Assembly (NCBI GenBank): GCA_016936355.1
Contig: JAFGYB010000023.1
Span: 62,001-126,000 of the forward strand
Direction of reading: 5' to 3'
From: Bacteroidales bacterium
Lineage (GTDB): Bacteria; Bacteroidota; Bacteroidia; Bacteroidales; F082
Length of the DNA: 64,000 nt
Part shown: positions 53,271 through 62,501 of the stretch, piece after piece
Layout: each line of letters begins with the position of its first letter
How positions within the stretch are numbered: the stretch's first letter is position 1
Program-made: the position numbers and the translations under genes
The notes under the pieces: generated by a model
What the model was told of the DNA's origin: nothing
The model's database searches: none
The model's input: only the letters and a program-made list of their open reading frames with translations

Positions 53271-55196
53271 CTATAGATTTTCCAGCTCTGTGTGAATCTG
53301 CTCCCAGGATTCGTATTGTTTCTCTATTTCTTTTTGAAGTTGAGTATGTTGCCGGTATAAGCTTCCATCGGCTATCGCATCAGCATGATTTTCGGGATGA
53401 GCCAGCTTTTCGTTGAGTTCTTCCATCAGAGACTCCTTTTCTTCGATCTTCTGCTCCAGTGCGTTCAGTTTATTTTGTAGTTTCCTTCGGGCCCGATCTT
53501 TTTCCTTTCGCTCCTGCCAGTCATTTTTTGTCGTAGACTCCGGTTTTCCCTGATCTTCTGCATTGGCCGGTGTATTTTGAATTTCAATTTCGTTTCGCTT
53601 TTTTTCCAGGTATTCTTCTAGGCTCCCCCTGAATTCTTTTATCTGATGATTCTTAAATTCATACATACGTTCCGTCAGTCCCTGAAGGAAGTCACGGTCG
53701 TGCGAAACCAAAATCAGGGTACCGTCATATTCAAGCAACGCTTTTTTCAAAATATCCTTTGACAACAGGTCCAGGTGGTTGGTGGGCTCATCCAGCACCA
53801 ATAAATTGTACGGTTGCAAAAGAAGTTTGGCCAGCGACAAGCGGGCTTTCTCTCCACCCGACAATACCGAAACTTTTTTGTCCACATCTTCACCACTGAA
53901 CAGAAAAGATCCCAGGATTGACTTGATGTGTTTGCGAACCTCTCCTACAGCCAGATCATCCAACGATTCAAACACTGTTTTTTGAGGGTCCAGCATTTCC
54001 CACTGATCCTGCGCGTAATAACCCATGGATACATTGTGTCCAAACTTCAGCTGCCCTTCATATTCCAGCAACCGGGCTATGATCTTTAGCAACGTAGTTT
54101 TCCCTTCGCCGTTTCGGCCGACAAAGGCTACTTTCTCCCCTTTAAGTATATGAAACTCCAGATGGTTTAGTACCTTCTTACTTCCGTATGACTTTGAAAC
54201 ATTTTCGCCTTCAATTACAACCTTCCCGCTGCGGGGTGCCGGGGGAAACCGAAAGTGAATACCCGACCGGTCCAGATCATCCGGTTGTACGGTATCCAGT
54301 TTCTCAAGCATTTTTATCCTTGACTGAACCTGTTTTGCTTTTGTGGATTTATAGCGAAAACGATCAATAAATTCTTCGGTTTCCTTAATGTATTTCTGCT
54401 GGTTGTTGAATGCCGCTTTTTGCTGTTCCTGACGTTCTTCTCTCAACACCAGATACTGGGAATACGGCACCTTGTAATCATATACCTTACCGTTGTTGAT
54501 CTCCAGGGTTCTGTTGGTCAGATTGTCCAGAAAAGTCCGGTCGTGGGAAACCAACAGTACCGAATGAGGGTAGTTTTTAAGAAACTGTTCCAGCCACTGA
54601 ATGGCTTCGATGTCCAGGTGATTGGTCGGTTCATCGAGCAAAAGCAAATCGGGTTGAAGCAAAAGTAACTTGGCCAGTTCCATCCGCATTTGCCATCCCG
54701 GACTGAACGTCTTCACTGATCTTGTCAGCTCATTCTCTATAAAACCCAAGCCTTTCAAAACTTTCACCGCTTTTCCTTCCAGCCGGCTTTCATCGTGTAT
54801 GGAAAGCTGATGCTGAACAACATCCATACGCTCAAGCATCTTCATATAAGCCGGGCTTTCGTAATCGGTGCGGTCTATAATTTCCTGCTGAAGTTGAGCG
54901 TATTCGGTTTTCAGTTTTCCGACAAATGAAAAAACAGTCAATGTTTCGTCCAGAATATTTTTTTCGCTCTTTACCGCCTTTTCCTGAGGAAGATAACCAA
55001 TGGTACTGTCGTCGGGAAAAGTTACCAAACCTGACGTAGGGCTTGCTTCTCCGGACAAAATGCGCAACAACGTCGTTTTTCCAGCCCCGTTTTTCCCGGC
55101 CAGGCCAATGCGTTCCTTGGGAGCGACAGAAAATGAAACCTGCTCAAACAAGGCAGTACCACTAAATTCAACCTGAAGGTTCTCAACAGAAATCAT
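53271..55196 (-). CDS. ABC-F family ATPase
   Basis: Soluble protein of 641 residues with two ABC domains and no membrane part: Walker A GKNGAGKTT (about 35) and GRNGEGKTT (about 350), signatures FSPGWQMRMELAKLL (degenerate in the first) and LSGGEKARLSLAKLL, each followed by LDEPTNHLD. The arm linker (about 235-300) and the coiled-coil C-terminal tail (about 550-641) are those of the Uup/EttA group acting on ribosomes. Whether it is Uup-like or an antibiotic-protection type cannot be decided; the long coiled-coil tail favours Uup-like. Confidence 0.9.
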   Translation of the reverse strand: MISVENLQVEFSGTALFEQVSFSVAPKERIGLAGKNGAGKTTLLRILSGEASPTSGLVTFPDDSTIGYLPQEKAVKSEKNILDETLTVFSFVGKLKTEYAQLQQEIIDRTDYESPAYMKMLERMDVVQHQLSIHDESRLEGKAVKVLKGLGFIENELTRSVKTFSPGWQMRMELAKLLLLQPDLLLLDEPTNHLDIEAIQWLEQFLKNYPHSVLLVSHDRTFLDNLTNRTLEINNGKVYDYKVPYSQYLVLREERQEQQKAAFNNQQKYIKETEEFIDRFRYKSTKAKQVQSRIKMLEKLDTVQPDDLDRSGIHFRFPPAPRSGKVVIEGENVSKSYGSKKVLNHLEFHILKGEKVAFVGRNGEGKTTLLKIIARLLEYEGQLKFGHNVSMGYYAQDQWEMLDPQKTVFESLDDLAVGEVRKHIKSILGSFLFSGEDVDKKVSVLSGGEKARLSLAKLLLQPYNLLVLDEPTNHLDLLSKDILKKALLEYDGTLILVSHDRDFLQGLTERMYEFKNHQIKEFRGSLEEYLEKKRNEIEIQNTPANAEDQGKPESTTKNDWQERKEKDRARRKLQNKLNALEQKIEEKESLMEELNEKLAHPENHADAIADGSLYRQHTQLQKEIEKQYESWEQIHTELENL

Positions 55197-55313
55197 TCCT
55201 CAAATAATTTTGTGCAAAAGTATCAATTCCCATCGAAACGGAAGGGTTCGAAAAAAGGGTAAAAAATCAATCCAAATATTTTTCACGTTACCGGAGGCAC
55301 CAAAAAATAAACT

Positions 55314-55321
55314 AAATTTGA
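55314..55321 (+). promoter_or_regulatory. -7 element of gcvH
   Basis: TAAATTTG, exact match, 26 nt before the ATG at 55348. A weak -33 only. Confidence 0.45.
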
Positions 55322-55347
55322 AGCCAAATTATTAATCCGTTAAAGAA

Positions 55348-55728
55348 ATGAACATTCCTGAAAATTTAAAGTACTCAAAAGACCACGAATGGATCAAAGT
55401 GGAAGGTGACGAAGCCCTGGTAGGTATTACTGACTTTGCCCAGAAAGAGCTGGGTGACATTGTGTTTGTGGAAGTTGAAACCGTTGAGGAAACCCTGGAT
55501 ATGGAAGAAGTGTTCGGCACGGTAGAAGCAGTAAAAACAGTTTCTGACCTGTTACTGCCTGTGGGAGGCACTATTTTGGAATTGAATGAAAAACTGGACA
55601 GTGAACCCGAATTGATCAACAAGGACCCGTATGGGGAAGGTTGGATCATTAAAATGAAGATTACCAATCCTTCGGAACTGGACGACTTAATGAATGCCGA
55701 AGGATACAAAGAACTGACCGAAGCTTAA
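55348..55728 (+). CDS. gcvH: Glycine cleavage system H protein
   Basis: Lipoyl carrier of the glycine cleavage system, 126 residues. The lipoylated lysine is K63 in [49 protein letters not shown] is the usual first half. gcvT and gcvP are not in this window, so the gene is separate from them. The VanZ-like gene starts one base after its stop, an arrangement that suggests joint transcription without obvious functional link. Confidence 0.96.
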   Translation: MNIPENLKYSKDHEWIKVEGDEALVGITDFAQKELGDIVFVEVETVEETLDMEEVFGTVEAVKTVSDLLLPVGGTILELNEKLDSEPELINKDPYGEGWIIKMKITNPSELDDLMNAEGYKELTEA

Positions 55729-55729
55729 A

Positions 55730-56143
55730 ATGATTAAGAAACTATGGCCTGCTGCGTTGTGGTCTGTTGTTATTCTCGTTCTGACCGGGATGCCCGGCAA
55801 CTACATTCCTCATGTCCATAACTTCTGGGAATGGCTGAGTGTGGATAAACTGGTGCACCTGTTTATTTTCGGGACTCTGGTTTTTCTGATCCTCTTCGGA
55901 ATCAGAGAACAATATTTCAACAGCACAAAGCGTTATATGTTTGGCATAGTTTCTGTAGTAATTACTTCGTTGTATGGATTGATTACTGAAATTTTGCAAC
56001 ACTATGTCTTCACGGGTCGCAACGGTAATCGGTTTGATTTTTACGCAGATGCAACAGGTGCACTCATCGGGTGGCTGGGTTTTTACCTGGTGTATCGAAA
56101 AAAAATCAAAGCCTCACAAAGTAATGAGAAAGAAATTGATTAA
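55730..56143 (+). CDS. VanZ-like membrane protein
   Basis: Small membrane protein, 137 residues, four transmembrane helices. The VanZ-family pattern (IVLVLTGMPG at the first helix, WEWLSVDKLVHLFIFGTLVFL, TEILQHYVFTGRNGNRFDFYADATGALIGW) is clear. The namesake gives low-level teicoplanin resistance; for most bacterial members no role is known. It lies one base after gcvH and 38 nt before the first tonB gene. Confidence 0.85.
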   Translation: MIKKLWPAALWSVVILVLTGMPGNYIPHVHNFWEWLSVDKLVHLFIFGTLVFLILFGIREQYFNSTKRYMFGIVSVVITSLYGLITEILQHYVFTGRNGNRFDFYADATGALIGWLGFYLVYRKKIKASQSNEKEID

Positions 56144-56181
56144 TTTAGCCCCCGGAAAATAATTGACTAAAGTATAAAACG

Positions 56182-56856
56182 ATGGATGCGAGAAAATCAC
56201 TGAAAGCTGATTTGGAAGCCAAAAAGACTATTTTTTTTGAAATTGGTCTCGTTCTCGTTTTAGCTCTTGTATACTTTTCACTGAATGCCAAGAGCTACGA
56301 ACAACGTAAAGCTGTCCTTGTTCAGCAACAAGCACAAAACACGCCGGAGGAAATGGTTCCTATTACCGAGCAGAAAGTTAAACCACCTCCACCACCTCCT
56401 CCGAAACAGGTTACTCAGATTAAGATTGTAAGTAATGATGTTAAAATTGACGACAATGTAGACATTGACGTGAATGCTGATATGAATACACAAGTTGCTC
56501 AATATACCCCTCCCGTTCAGGAAGAGGATGTTCAGGAACAGCCTATTTTTACTGTTGTTGAAGACAAACCTTCATTCCCGGGCGGAGAAGCTGCTTTGAT
56601 GAAATTCCTGGCAACCCACATTCAATATCCTGCACTGGCTAAGGAAAGTGGTATTCAGGGACGTGTTTTCATCAGCTTTGTGGTAGAACCCTCAGGAAAT
56701 ATCGATCACGTCAAAGTACTTCGTGGTATTGGTGGTGGCTGTGATGAAGAAGCCATCAGAGTGGTAAAAAGCATGCCCAAATGGGAACCAGGCCGACAAA
56801 GAGGAAAGCCGGTTCGTGTTGCTTTTACATTGCCCATCAACTTCAAACTTGAATAG
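56182..56856 (+). CDS. Energy transducer TonB (copy 1)
   Basis: A 224-residue TonB: cytosolic start, one transmembrane helix (about 18-36), a linker with a run of seven prolines (KPPPPPPPK, about 70-78), then the C-terminal domain with FPGGEAALMKFLATHIQYPALAKESGIQGRV and SGNIDHVKVLRGIGGGCDEEAIRVVKSMPKW. It carries energy from the inner membrane to outer-membrane receptors such as the one at 34958. ExbB/ExbD are not adjacent. It ends at a strong palindromic terminator, after which a second copy follows. Confidence 0.92.
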   Translation: MDARKSLKADLEAKKTIFFEIGLVLVLALVYFSLNAKSYEQRKAVLVQQQAQNTPEEMVPITEQKVKPPPPPPPKQVTQIKIVSNDVKIDDNVDIDVNADMNTQVAQYTPPVQEEDVQEQPIFTVVEDKPSFPGGEAALMKFLATHIQYPALAKESGIQGRVFISFVVEPSGNIDHVKVLRGIGGGCDEEAIRVVKSMPKWEPGRQRGKPVRVAFTLPINFKLE

Positions 56857-56877
56857 AAGAATTTTTTCATAAAATCA

Positions 56878-56909
56878 GAAGGGCCTCTACCGTACGGTAG
56901 AGGCCCTTT
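56878..56909 (+). terminator. Intrinsic terminator after tonB copy 1
   Basis: GGGCCTCTACCGT and ACGGTAGAGGCCC (56881-56906) form a perfect 26-bp palindrome flanked by A's and T's. The two tonB copies are therefore separate transcripts. Confidence 0.9.
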
Positions 56910-57073
56910 TTTTATTTCCAGGAAGTCCTTTCTCTTCAGGATAATCTTCCTTCTTCCCGCCTTAGAATCAATCAGAACATTTATTCTCCTGAACGGAAAA
57001 AACAATAATCCCCAAAAAATTAACGTTATAAGGTTAAGATAATCACTGAATTATTAACCCTAAAAACAAACCA

Positions 57074-57748
57074 ATGAATTCGAGAAAATCACCCAGAGCC
57101 AATCTGGAAGCCAGAAAAGCCCTCTTTTTTGAAATCAGTTTAGTTGTTGTTTTGGCACTTGTTTATTTTACTTTGAATGCCAAGAGTTTCAAGGAACACA
57201 AACCGGTCCTGATGCAGCAACAAATCCAAAACCTGACGGAGGAAATGGTTCCGATTACCGATCCTCCTAAACAGAAAATGCCTCCTCCAAAACAATTCAT
57301 TCAAATTAATCTGGTAGATAACCATGTAACAACTAATGACCTCCCGGATATTGATGTGGGAGCGAATGACAACACGCTGATTCCTGATTATGTACCGCCC
57401 TTGCCAGATGAAAAAATTAACGAAAATCATATTTTTATCAAAGTGGAACATGACCCTTCTTTCCCCGGTGGAGAAATTGCGTTGATGAAATTTCTGGCCC
57501 ATCATATTCATTATCCTGAGCTGGCCAAACAGACCGGAATTCAGGGCCGGGTATTTCTCCGCTTTGTTGTAGAGCCCTCCGGTTTAATCGACCACGTTGA
57601 AATAATACGCGGCATCGGAGGCGGGTGCGACGAAGAGGCCATTCGGGTAATCAAAAGTATGCCTCGGTGGAATCCGGGAAAACAAATGGGCAGACCTGTC
57701 CGGGTTGCTTTTAGCCTTGCCGTTAATTTTAGATTAGAGCAACCATAA
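57074..57748 (+). CDS. Energy transducer TonB (copy 2)
   Basis: Also 224 residues and clearly a duplicate of the gene before it: the first 50 residues and the C-terminal domain (DPSFPGGEIALMKFLAHHIHYPELAKQTGIQGRV, IRGIGGGCDEEAIRVIKSMPRW) are closely alike. The linker differs: the polyproline run is replaced by PPKQKMPPPK. This could alter reach or specificity. Preceded by 216 nt including the terminator; no strong -7 box was found in the gap. Possibly serves a subset of receptors. Confidence 0.92.
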   Translation: MNSRKSPRANLEARKALFFEISLVVVLALVYFTLNAKSFKEHKPVLMQQQIQNLTEEMVPITDPPKQKMPPPKQFIQINLVDNHVTTNDLPDIDVGANDNTLIPDYVPPLPDEKINENHIFIKVEHDPSFPGGEIALMKFLAHHIHYPELAKQTGIQGRVFLRFVVEPSGLIDHVEIIRGIGGGCDEEAIRVIKSMPRWNPGKQMGRPVRVAFSLAVNFRLEQP

Positions 57749-57756
57749 CTTTGTAA

Positions 57757-57781
57757 CATCCGCTTTTCGGATGCTTTGTTG
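57757..57781 (+). terminator. Weak terminator-like hairpin after tonB copy 2
   Basis: CATCCG (57757-57762) and CGGATG (57768-57773) with a 5-nt loop, followed by a T-rich but interrupted stretch. Only 6 bp, hence uncertain. Confidence 0.4.
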
Positions 57782-57786
57782 TGCCT

Positions 57787-59586
57787 TTATTTTTCATGGA
57801 AGTATTGATACACGTTCGAAGCAGATGACTTTCCTACCACGGGAATTAGCTCATCCAGAGTAGCCTTTTTAATCTTTTTCACCGATTTAAATTTCCAAAG
57901 GAGTTTCTTCGCTGTCATTTCCCCCACTCCGGGAATGGATGTTAATTCAGACTTCAACGTGCCGCTTTGCCTCCTTTTCCTGTGGTGCGTGATGCCAAAA
58001 CGGTGGGCCTCATCCCGCAATTGCTGAATGATCCGCAGGGTTTCCGATTTCTTATCCAGATACAAGGGTACCGGATCGTTGGGATAGAACAGTTCCTCCA
58101 GTTTCTTGGCTATCCCAATGATGGTAATTTTTCCGTACAGGTTCAGTTGCTTCAAACTCTTCACTGCGGAGCTCAACTGACCTTTCCCTCCATCGACCAC
58201 AATCAGCTGGGGCAATGGTTTCTTTTCTTCCAGCAACCGACCGTAACGCCGTAAAATAATTTCTTCCATGGAAGCAAAATCATTGGGGCCTTCCACAGTC
58301 TTGATGTTGAAATGCCGGTATTCCTTTTTGTTGGGCTTTGCATTCACAAACTGCACCATGGAAGCCACAGGGTAAGACCCCTGAAAATTAGAGTTATCAA
58401 AACACTCGATGGTTACCGGCAACTCATTCATCCGTAAATCTTCTTTCATGCGCTCCAGTACCCGATTGGTAAATTTCTCCGGATCGAGCCATTGCTGCTG
58501 TTTCATGCGCTCCATTCGATAATAACCGGCATTGCGCTCACTCAGCTCCAGTAATTGCTTCTTATCGCCTCTCTGAGGAATAATGGCCTTCACATCGAAG
58601 GGTAGCGGTATTTCAAAAGGAAGAATAACCTCTCCGGAGGTACTTCCAAACCGTTCCCTAAGATCCACAATCGTAAATTGTAGCAACTCTTCCGGTGTTT
58701 CATCCAGCTTCTTTTTCACTTCTACGGTGTGAACCTGAACCACAGAACCCTGAACTACTTTCAGAAAATTCACATAGGCCGTATCCGGGTCCGATACGAT
58801 AGAAAACACATCCACATTGCTGATCTTAGGATTGACAATGGTGGATTTGCTTTTGTAGCGTTCCAGAATTTCCATTTTCTCTTTGATCTGCTGTGCTTTC
58901 TCAAACTCCATTTCTTCGGAGAAACGCATCATCAGTTTCCGCAACTCATCAATGACTTCGTTCAGATTGCCTTTAATAATGGCCCGAACCTGTTCGATGG
59001 TGGTTTGGTAGTCTTCGGCGGTTTGCATTCCCTCACAAGGTCCCAGACAATTGCCCAGGTGGTATTCCAGACAAACTTTGTATTTCTGTTTTTCAATATT
59101 TTTCTGATCCAGATTCAGGGCACAGGTTCTCAAAGGATACAGCTGGCGGATAATGTCCAGCAAAGTTTTCATCATTTTGACCGAAGCATAAGGTCCGAAA
59201 TATTCCGAACCGTCCTGTACCGGGTTCCGGGTGGGGAAAACACGGGGGAAGGGTTCCTTTTTAATACAAATCCAGGGAAAGGTTTTGTCGTCCTTCAGCA
59301 TAATGTTGTACCGGGGCTGATGCTTTTTGATCAGATTATTTTCCAGCAACAACGCATCCAGTTCCGTTTCGGTAACAATGTATTGGATATCCGCAATCTT
59401 TCGAACCAATACTCGAACCTTACCACTTTCCGGTTCTTTATTAAAATAACTGGAGACCCGTTTCTTCAGGTTTTTGGCCTTACCCACATAGATAATTTTA
59501 CCGCTCTTATCGTAATAACGATAGACACCCGGTTTCCCCGGAAGGGTTTTCAGAATAGCCAGCAACGATTCAGGCAGGTCTCTCAC
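57787..59586 (-). CDS. uvrC: UvrABC system protein C
   Basis: Excinuclease subunit that cuts on both sides of a DNA lesion held by UvrB. 599 residues, all expected parts present: GIY-YIG nuclease (GKPGVYRYYDKSGKIIYVGKAKNLKKRVSSYF, about 15-50), UvrB-binding UVR motif (about 203-240, IDELRKLMMRFSEEMEFEKAQQIKEK), RNase H-like second nuclease (ECFDNSNFQGSYPVASMVQF, DGGKGQLSSAVK) and C-terminal helix-hairpin-helix (SIPGVGEMTAKKLLWKFKSVKKIKKA). It lies downstream of rsmA and serS on the minus strand, 58 nt after rsmA. Confidence 0.97.
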   Translation of the reverse strand: MRDLPESLLAILKTLPGKPGVYRYYDKSGKIIYVGKAKNLKKRVSSYFNKEPESGKVRVLVRKIADIQYIVTETELDALLLENNLIKKHQPRYNIMLKDDKTFPWICIKKEPFPRVFPTRNPVQDGSEYFGPYASVKMMKTLLDIIRQLYPLRTCALNLDQKNIEKQKYKVCLEYHLGNCLGPCEGMQTAEDYQTTIEQVRAIIKGNLNEVIDELRKLMMRFSEEMEFEKAQQIKEKMEILERYKSKSTIVNPKISNVDVFSIVSDPDTAYVNFLKVVQGSVVQVHTVEVKKKLDETPEELLQFTIVDLRERFGSTSGEVILPFEIPLPFDVKAIIPQRGDKKQLLELSERNAGYYRMERMKQQQWLDPEKFTNRVLERMKEDLRMNELPVTIECFDNSNFQGSYPVASMVQFVNAKPNKKEYRHFNIKTVEGPNDFASMEEIILRRYGRLLEEKKPLPQLIVVDGGKGQLSSAVKSLKQLNLYGKITIIGIAKKLEELFYPNDPVPLYLDKKSETLRIIQQLRDEAHRFGITHHRKRRQSGTLKSELTSIPGVGEMTAKKLLWKFKSVKKIKKATLDELIPVVGKSSASNVYQYFHEK

Positions 59587-59644
59587 AGCAGTTACTTTTG
59601 ATTCGAAACAAAATTAACCAAATTGATGAATTGCACCGACTGGG

Positions 59645-60415
59645 CTAATGTTCAAGATTCTGAACAAAACGGGTGAGGGATACAAAATCTGCCACACTCA
59701 ATTGTTCCGCTCTCTTTTCCAGCAGGAAATGTTGTTCGGTGATGGTTCCTGTGAGTGGCTTCAGCGCATTGCGCAGGGTTTTGCGCCGTTGCCCAAAGGC
59801 TGTTTTTACTACCTTGAAAAACAATGGTTCTTCACAACCCAGCTGCTGAACCTTGTTACGTTGTAATTTTATGACAGCCGATTTCACTTTGGGCGGCGGA
59901 TTGAACACGTGTTCCGGAACGGTGAAACAATATTCAATATCAAACCAGGCCTGCAGCAAGACACTCAGAATTCCATAGGTTTTATTCCCCGGTCCGGCAG
60001 CAATCCGCTCCGCCACTTCCTTTTGAATCATTCCCACCACTTCAGGAACCCGGTTTCTGTTCTCCAGTACCTTGAAAAAAATCTGACTGGAAATATTGTA
60101 GGGAAAGTTTCCAATCAGGGCAAAAGGCTGATCCGATACTTCAGCCATACTCATTTTCAGAAAATCCCTTTCCAGAATATGCAACCTGGGATCCGAGAAA
60201 TTGGCCTGTAAATATTCAACCGACTCACTGTCAATTTCAATCAGCGTCAGATTAGACACATGAGGTCGTTCCAGCAGAAACCCGGTCAACACACCCGTTC
60301 CGGGGCCCAGTTCACAAACCGTTGGATAGTTCTCATTCAGGCACTGGGTAATCTTACGGGCAATATTTTTATCGATTAAAAAATGTTGTCCGAGATGTTT
60401 TTTAGGCCTGACCAT
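59645..60415 (-). CDS. rsmA: 16S rRNA dimethyladenosine methyltransferase
   Basis: Dimethylates two adjacent adenosines near the 3' end of 16S rRNA, using S-adenosylmethionine. 256 residues: KKHLGQHFLIDKNIARKI start, SAM motif CELGPGTGVLTG, and the catalytic motif as NFPYNISS (NLPY in many others). Begins 11 nt downstream of serS on the minus strand, so it is probably in the same transcript. Confidence 0.96.
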   Translation of the reverse strand: MVRPKKHLGQHFLIDKNIARKITQCLNENYPTVCELGPGTGVLTGFLLERPHVSNLTLIEIDSESVEYLQANFSDPRLHILERDFLKMSMAEVSDQPFALIGNFPYNISSQIFFKVLENRNRVPEVVGMIQKEVAERIAAGPGNKTYGILSVLLQAWFDIEYCFTVPEHVFNPPPKVKSAVIKLQRNKVQQLGCEEPLFFKVVKTAFGQRRKTLRNALKPLTGTITEQHFLLEKRAEQLSVADFVSLTRFVQNLEH

Positions 60416-60426
60416 AAAGATAAATG

Positions 60427-61698
60427 TTAATCGATCAATTCGAATCCGGTATAGCGTTGCAAGGCTTTGGGAATACGGATTCCTGCTTCGGTCTGATTGT
60501 TTTCCAGCAGCGCAGCCACAATCCGGGGCAACGCAAGGGCACTACCGTTCAGTGTATGAGCCAACCGGGTTTTTCCCAATTCATCTTTAAACCTCAGTTT
60601 CATCCGGTTGCTCTGGTAAGATTCAAAATTGGAAACGGAGCTCACCTCCAGCCATCGTTTCTGGGCAGCAGAATACACTTCAAAATCAAACGTAAGGGCT
60701 GAAGTAAAGCTCATATCACCGCCACACAAACGCAAAATACGGAACGGAAGTTCGAGTTTGCGCAACAGTCCGGCTACATGCTCTTTCATTTGTTCCAGCG
60801 TCTCGTAGGAACGATCCGGATGCTGGATCTGGACGATCTCTACTTTATCGAACTGGTGCAACCGGTTCAACCCACGCACATCCTTTCCGTACGAACCGGC
60901 TTCTCGACGGAAACAATTGGAATAAGCGACATTCTTAATGGGGAAATCACTTTCGCTCAGCAGCACATTCCTGTAGATATTGGTAATGGGCACTTCAGCT
61001 GTGGGAATCAGATACAGCTTGTCTTCGCCTGCATAGTACATCTGTCCTTCCTTATCGGGAAGTTGTCCGGTACCAAAACCGGAGTCTTCGTTGATGAGCA
61101 ACGGCGGTTGGTATTCCAGGTATCCGGCATCCAGGGCCTCGTCCAGGAAGAAATTAATCAAAGCACGCTGCAAACGGGCTCCTTTGCCCCTGTAGAAAGG
61201 GAAACCGGCACCGGTTACTTTACTGCCCAAATTAAAATCAATAATCTGATATTTATCGGCCAGCTCCCAGTGAGGGATTGCATTTTCAGCCAAAGTGGGA
61301 ATCACTCCTTCTTCGTGTACTTTTTCATTATCCTCGGCACTCTTACCGGATGGAACCGAAGCATGTGGCAAATTGGGCAGCTCCACCAATCGGCTGTTCA
61401 ACTGCTCCACCACCTGATCCAGATCTTCAGCCAACATTTTGGATTTGACCTTTAATTCGGTGGTTTCTTTCTTGGCTTCTTCCGCCTTATCGCGTTGACC
61501 GGATTTAAAATACTGACCAATTTCTTTGGCCAGTTGATTGGAACGGGCCAGCACATCGTCGAGTTCTTTCTGACGATTTCTGCGTTCCTGATCCAATGCA
61601 ATAATTTCATCCACCACCGCTGTGGCTTCCACATTTTTTACCGCCAGTCTTTCGATCACAAAAGCCCGGTTTTCCCTGATGGTTTGCAGTTCAAGCAT
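60427..61698 (-). CDS. serS: Seryl-tRNA synthetase
   Basis: Class II synthetase, 423 residues. The N-terminal coiled-coil arm that grips the long variable arm of tRNA-Ser covers about residues 28-105. Motif 2 is FRREAGSYGKDVRGLNRLHQFDKVE and motif 3 is TLNGSALALPRIVAALLENNQ. First gene of a serS-rsmA run on the minus strand, with a promoter box directly upstream and the ribosomal-protein terminator beyond it. Confidence 0.97.
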   Translation of the reverse strand: MLELQTIRENRAFVIERLAVKNVEATAVVDEIIALDQERRNRQKELDDVLARSNQLAKEIGQYFKSGQRDKAEEAKKETTELKVKSKMLAEDLDQVVEQLNSRLVELPNLPHASVPSGKSAEDNEKVHEEGVIPTLAENAIPHWELADKYQIIDFNLGSKVTGAGFPFYRGKGARLQRALINFFLDEALDAGYLEYQPPLLINEDSGFGTGQLPDKEGQMYYAGEDKLYLIPTAEVPITNIYRNVLLSESDFPIKNVAYSNCFRREAGSYGKDVRGLNRLHQFDKVEIVQIQHPDRSYETLEQMKEHVAGLLRKLELPFRILRLCGGDMSFTSALTFDFEVYSAAQKRWLEVSSVSNFESYQSNRMKLRFKDELGKTRLAHTLNGSALALPRIVAALLENNQTEAGIRIPKALQRYTGFELID

Positions 61699-61713
61699 GC
61701 CAATAATTTTTTA

Positions 61714-61721
61714 CAAAGATA
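61714..61721 (-). promoter_or_regulatory. -7 element of serS
   Basis: On the minus strand TATCTTTG, an exact match, 15 nt before the serS ATG. -33 box not clear. Confidence 0.5.
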
Positions 61722-61761
61722 ATGAACAACCGTAAAGCGGAGGTTGAGAAGTTAAAAAGAA

Positions 61762-61795
61762 AAACAAAAAAGTCCGGCAGAAATTCTACCGGACC
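61762..61795 (-). terminator. Intrinsic terminator of the rplU-rpmA operon
   Basis: GTCCGG (61772-61777) and CCGGAC (61789-61794) with an 11-nt loop; on the minus strand the stem is followed by a T-rich tail. It lies 29 nt after the rpmA stop. Confidence 0.75.
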
Positions 61796-61823
61796 TCATA
61801 AAACAAAAATCCTATTTTCAATG

Positions 61824-62093
61824 CTATTTTTCTTCAGTATCAGCAGGAATCACGCTCACATAAGAACGATCGTTCTTTCTTTTGCGGAATTCCACCGTTC
61901 CATCAGCCAAAGCAAACAAGGTGTGGTCTTTGCCCATACCCACGTTAATGCCGGGGTGATGAACTGTACCTCTTTGTCTGACGATGATATTTCCTGCAGC
62001 GGCAAACTGTCCACCGTAAATTTTAACACCTAATCGTTTACTTTCGGATTCGCGCCCGTTGTGCGAGCTACCCATTCCTTTTTTATGAGCCAT
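61824..62093 (-). CDS. rpmA: 50S ribosomal protein L27
   Basis: 89 residues. Starts [24 protein letters not shown] and has [17 protein letters not shown] and [20 protein letters not shown], matching L27, whose N-terminus reaches the peptidyl transferase site. No N-terminal pre-sequence of the Firmicutes type is present; the Met-Ala start is direct. Second gene of rplU-rpmA, 19 nt after rplU. Confidence 0.98.
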   Translation of the reverse strand: MAHKKGMGSSHNGRESESKRLGVKIYGGQFAAAGNIIVRQRGTVHHPGINVGMGKDHTLFALADGTVEFRKRKNDRSYVSVIPADTEEK

Positions 62094-62112
62094 TTTTCAG
62101 TAATTTTTTGCG

Positions 62113-62424
62113 TTAAAAAGTAATTTTTTCAATCAGTACCTTACTTAAATCCTGACGATGGCCGGATTCCTTCTGATACCCTTTTCTTCTTTTTTTCTTG
62201 AAGACTTTCACTTTATCACCTCTGGTGTGCTCAACGATCTTCACATCTACATTGGCACCTTTTACCACAGGTTTTCCAACTTTCACTTTTCCGTCCTGAT
62301 CAACCAGTAAAACCTGATCGAAAGTAATATTAGCACCTTCTTCACCATCGAGTCTGTGAACAAAGATCTCCTGACCTTCTTCCACTTTAAATTGCTGTCC
62401 GGCTATTTCTACTATTGCGTACAT
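62113..62424 (-). CDS. rplU: 50S ribosomal protein L21
   Basis: 103 residues. YAIVEIAGQQFKVEEGQEIFVHRL start and the basic end KVKVFKKKRRKGYQKESGHRQDLSKVLIEKI are diagnostic of L21. First gene of the rplU-rpmA pair. The gap to the EamA gene upstream is 77 nt. Confidence 0.98.
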   Translation of the reverse strand: MYAIVEIAGQQFKVEEGQEIFVHRLDGEEGANITFDQVLLVDQDGKVKVGKPVVKGANVDVKIVEHTRGDKVKVFKKKRRKGYQKESGHRQDLSKVLIEKITF

Positions 62425-62501
62425 TCGTTTTTGTCTTTAAATACCGTAAATTTTGGAGGTGCAAAAATACTAAAAAAATGTAACTAACAAGCTATTGTTA
62501 T

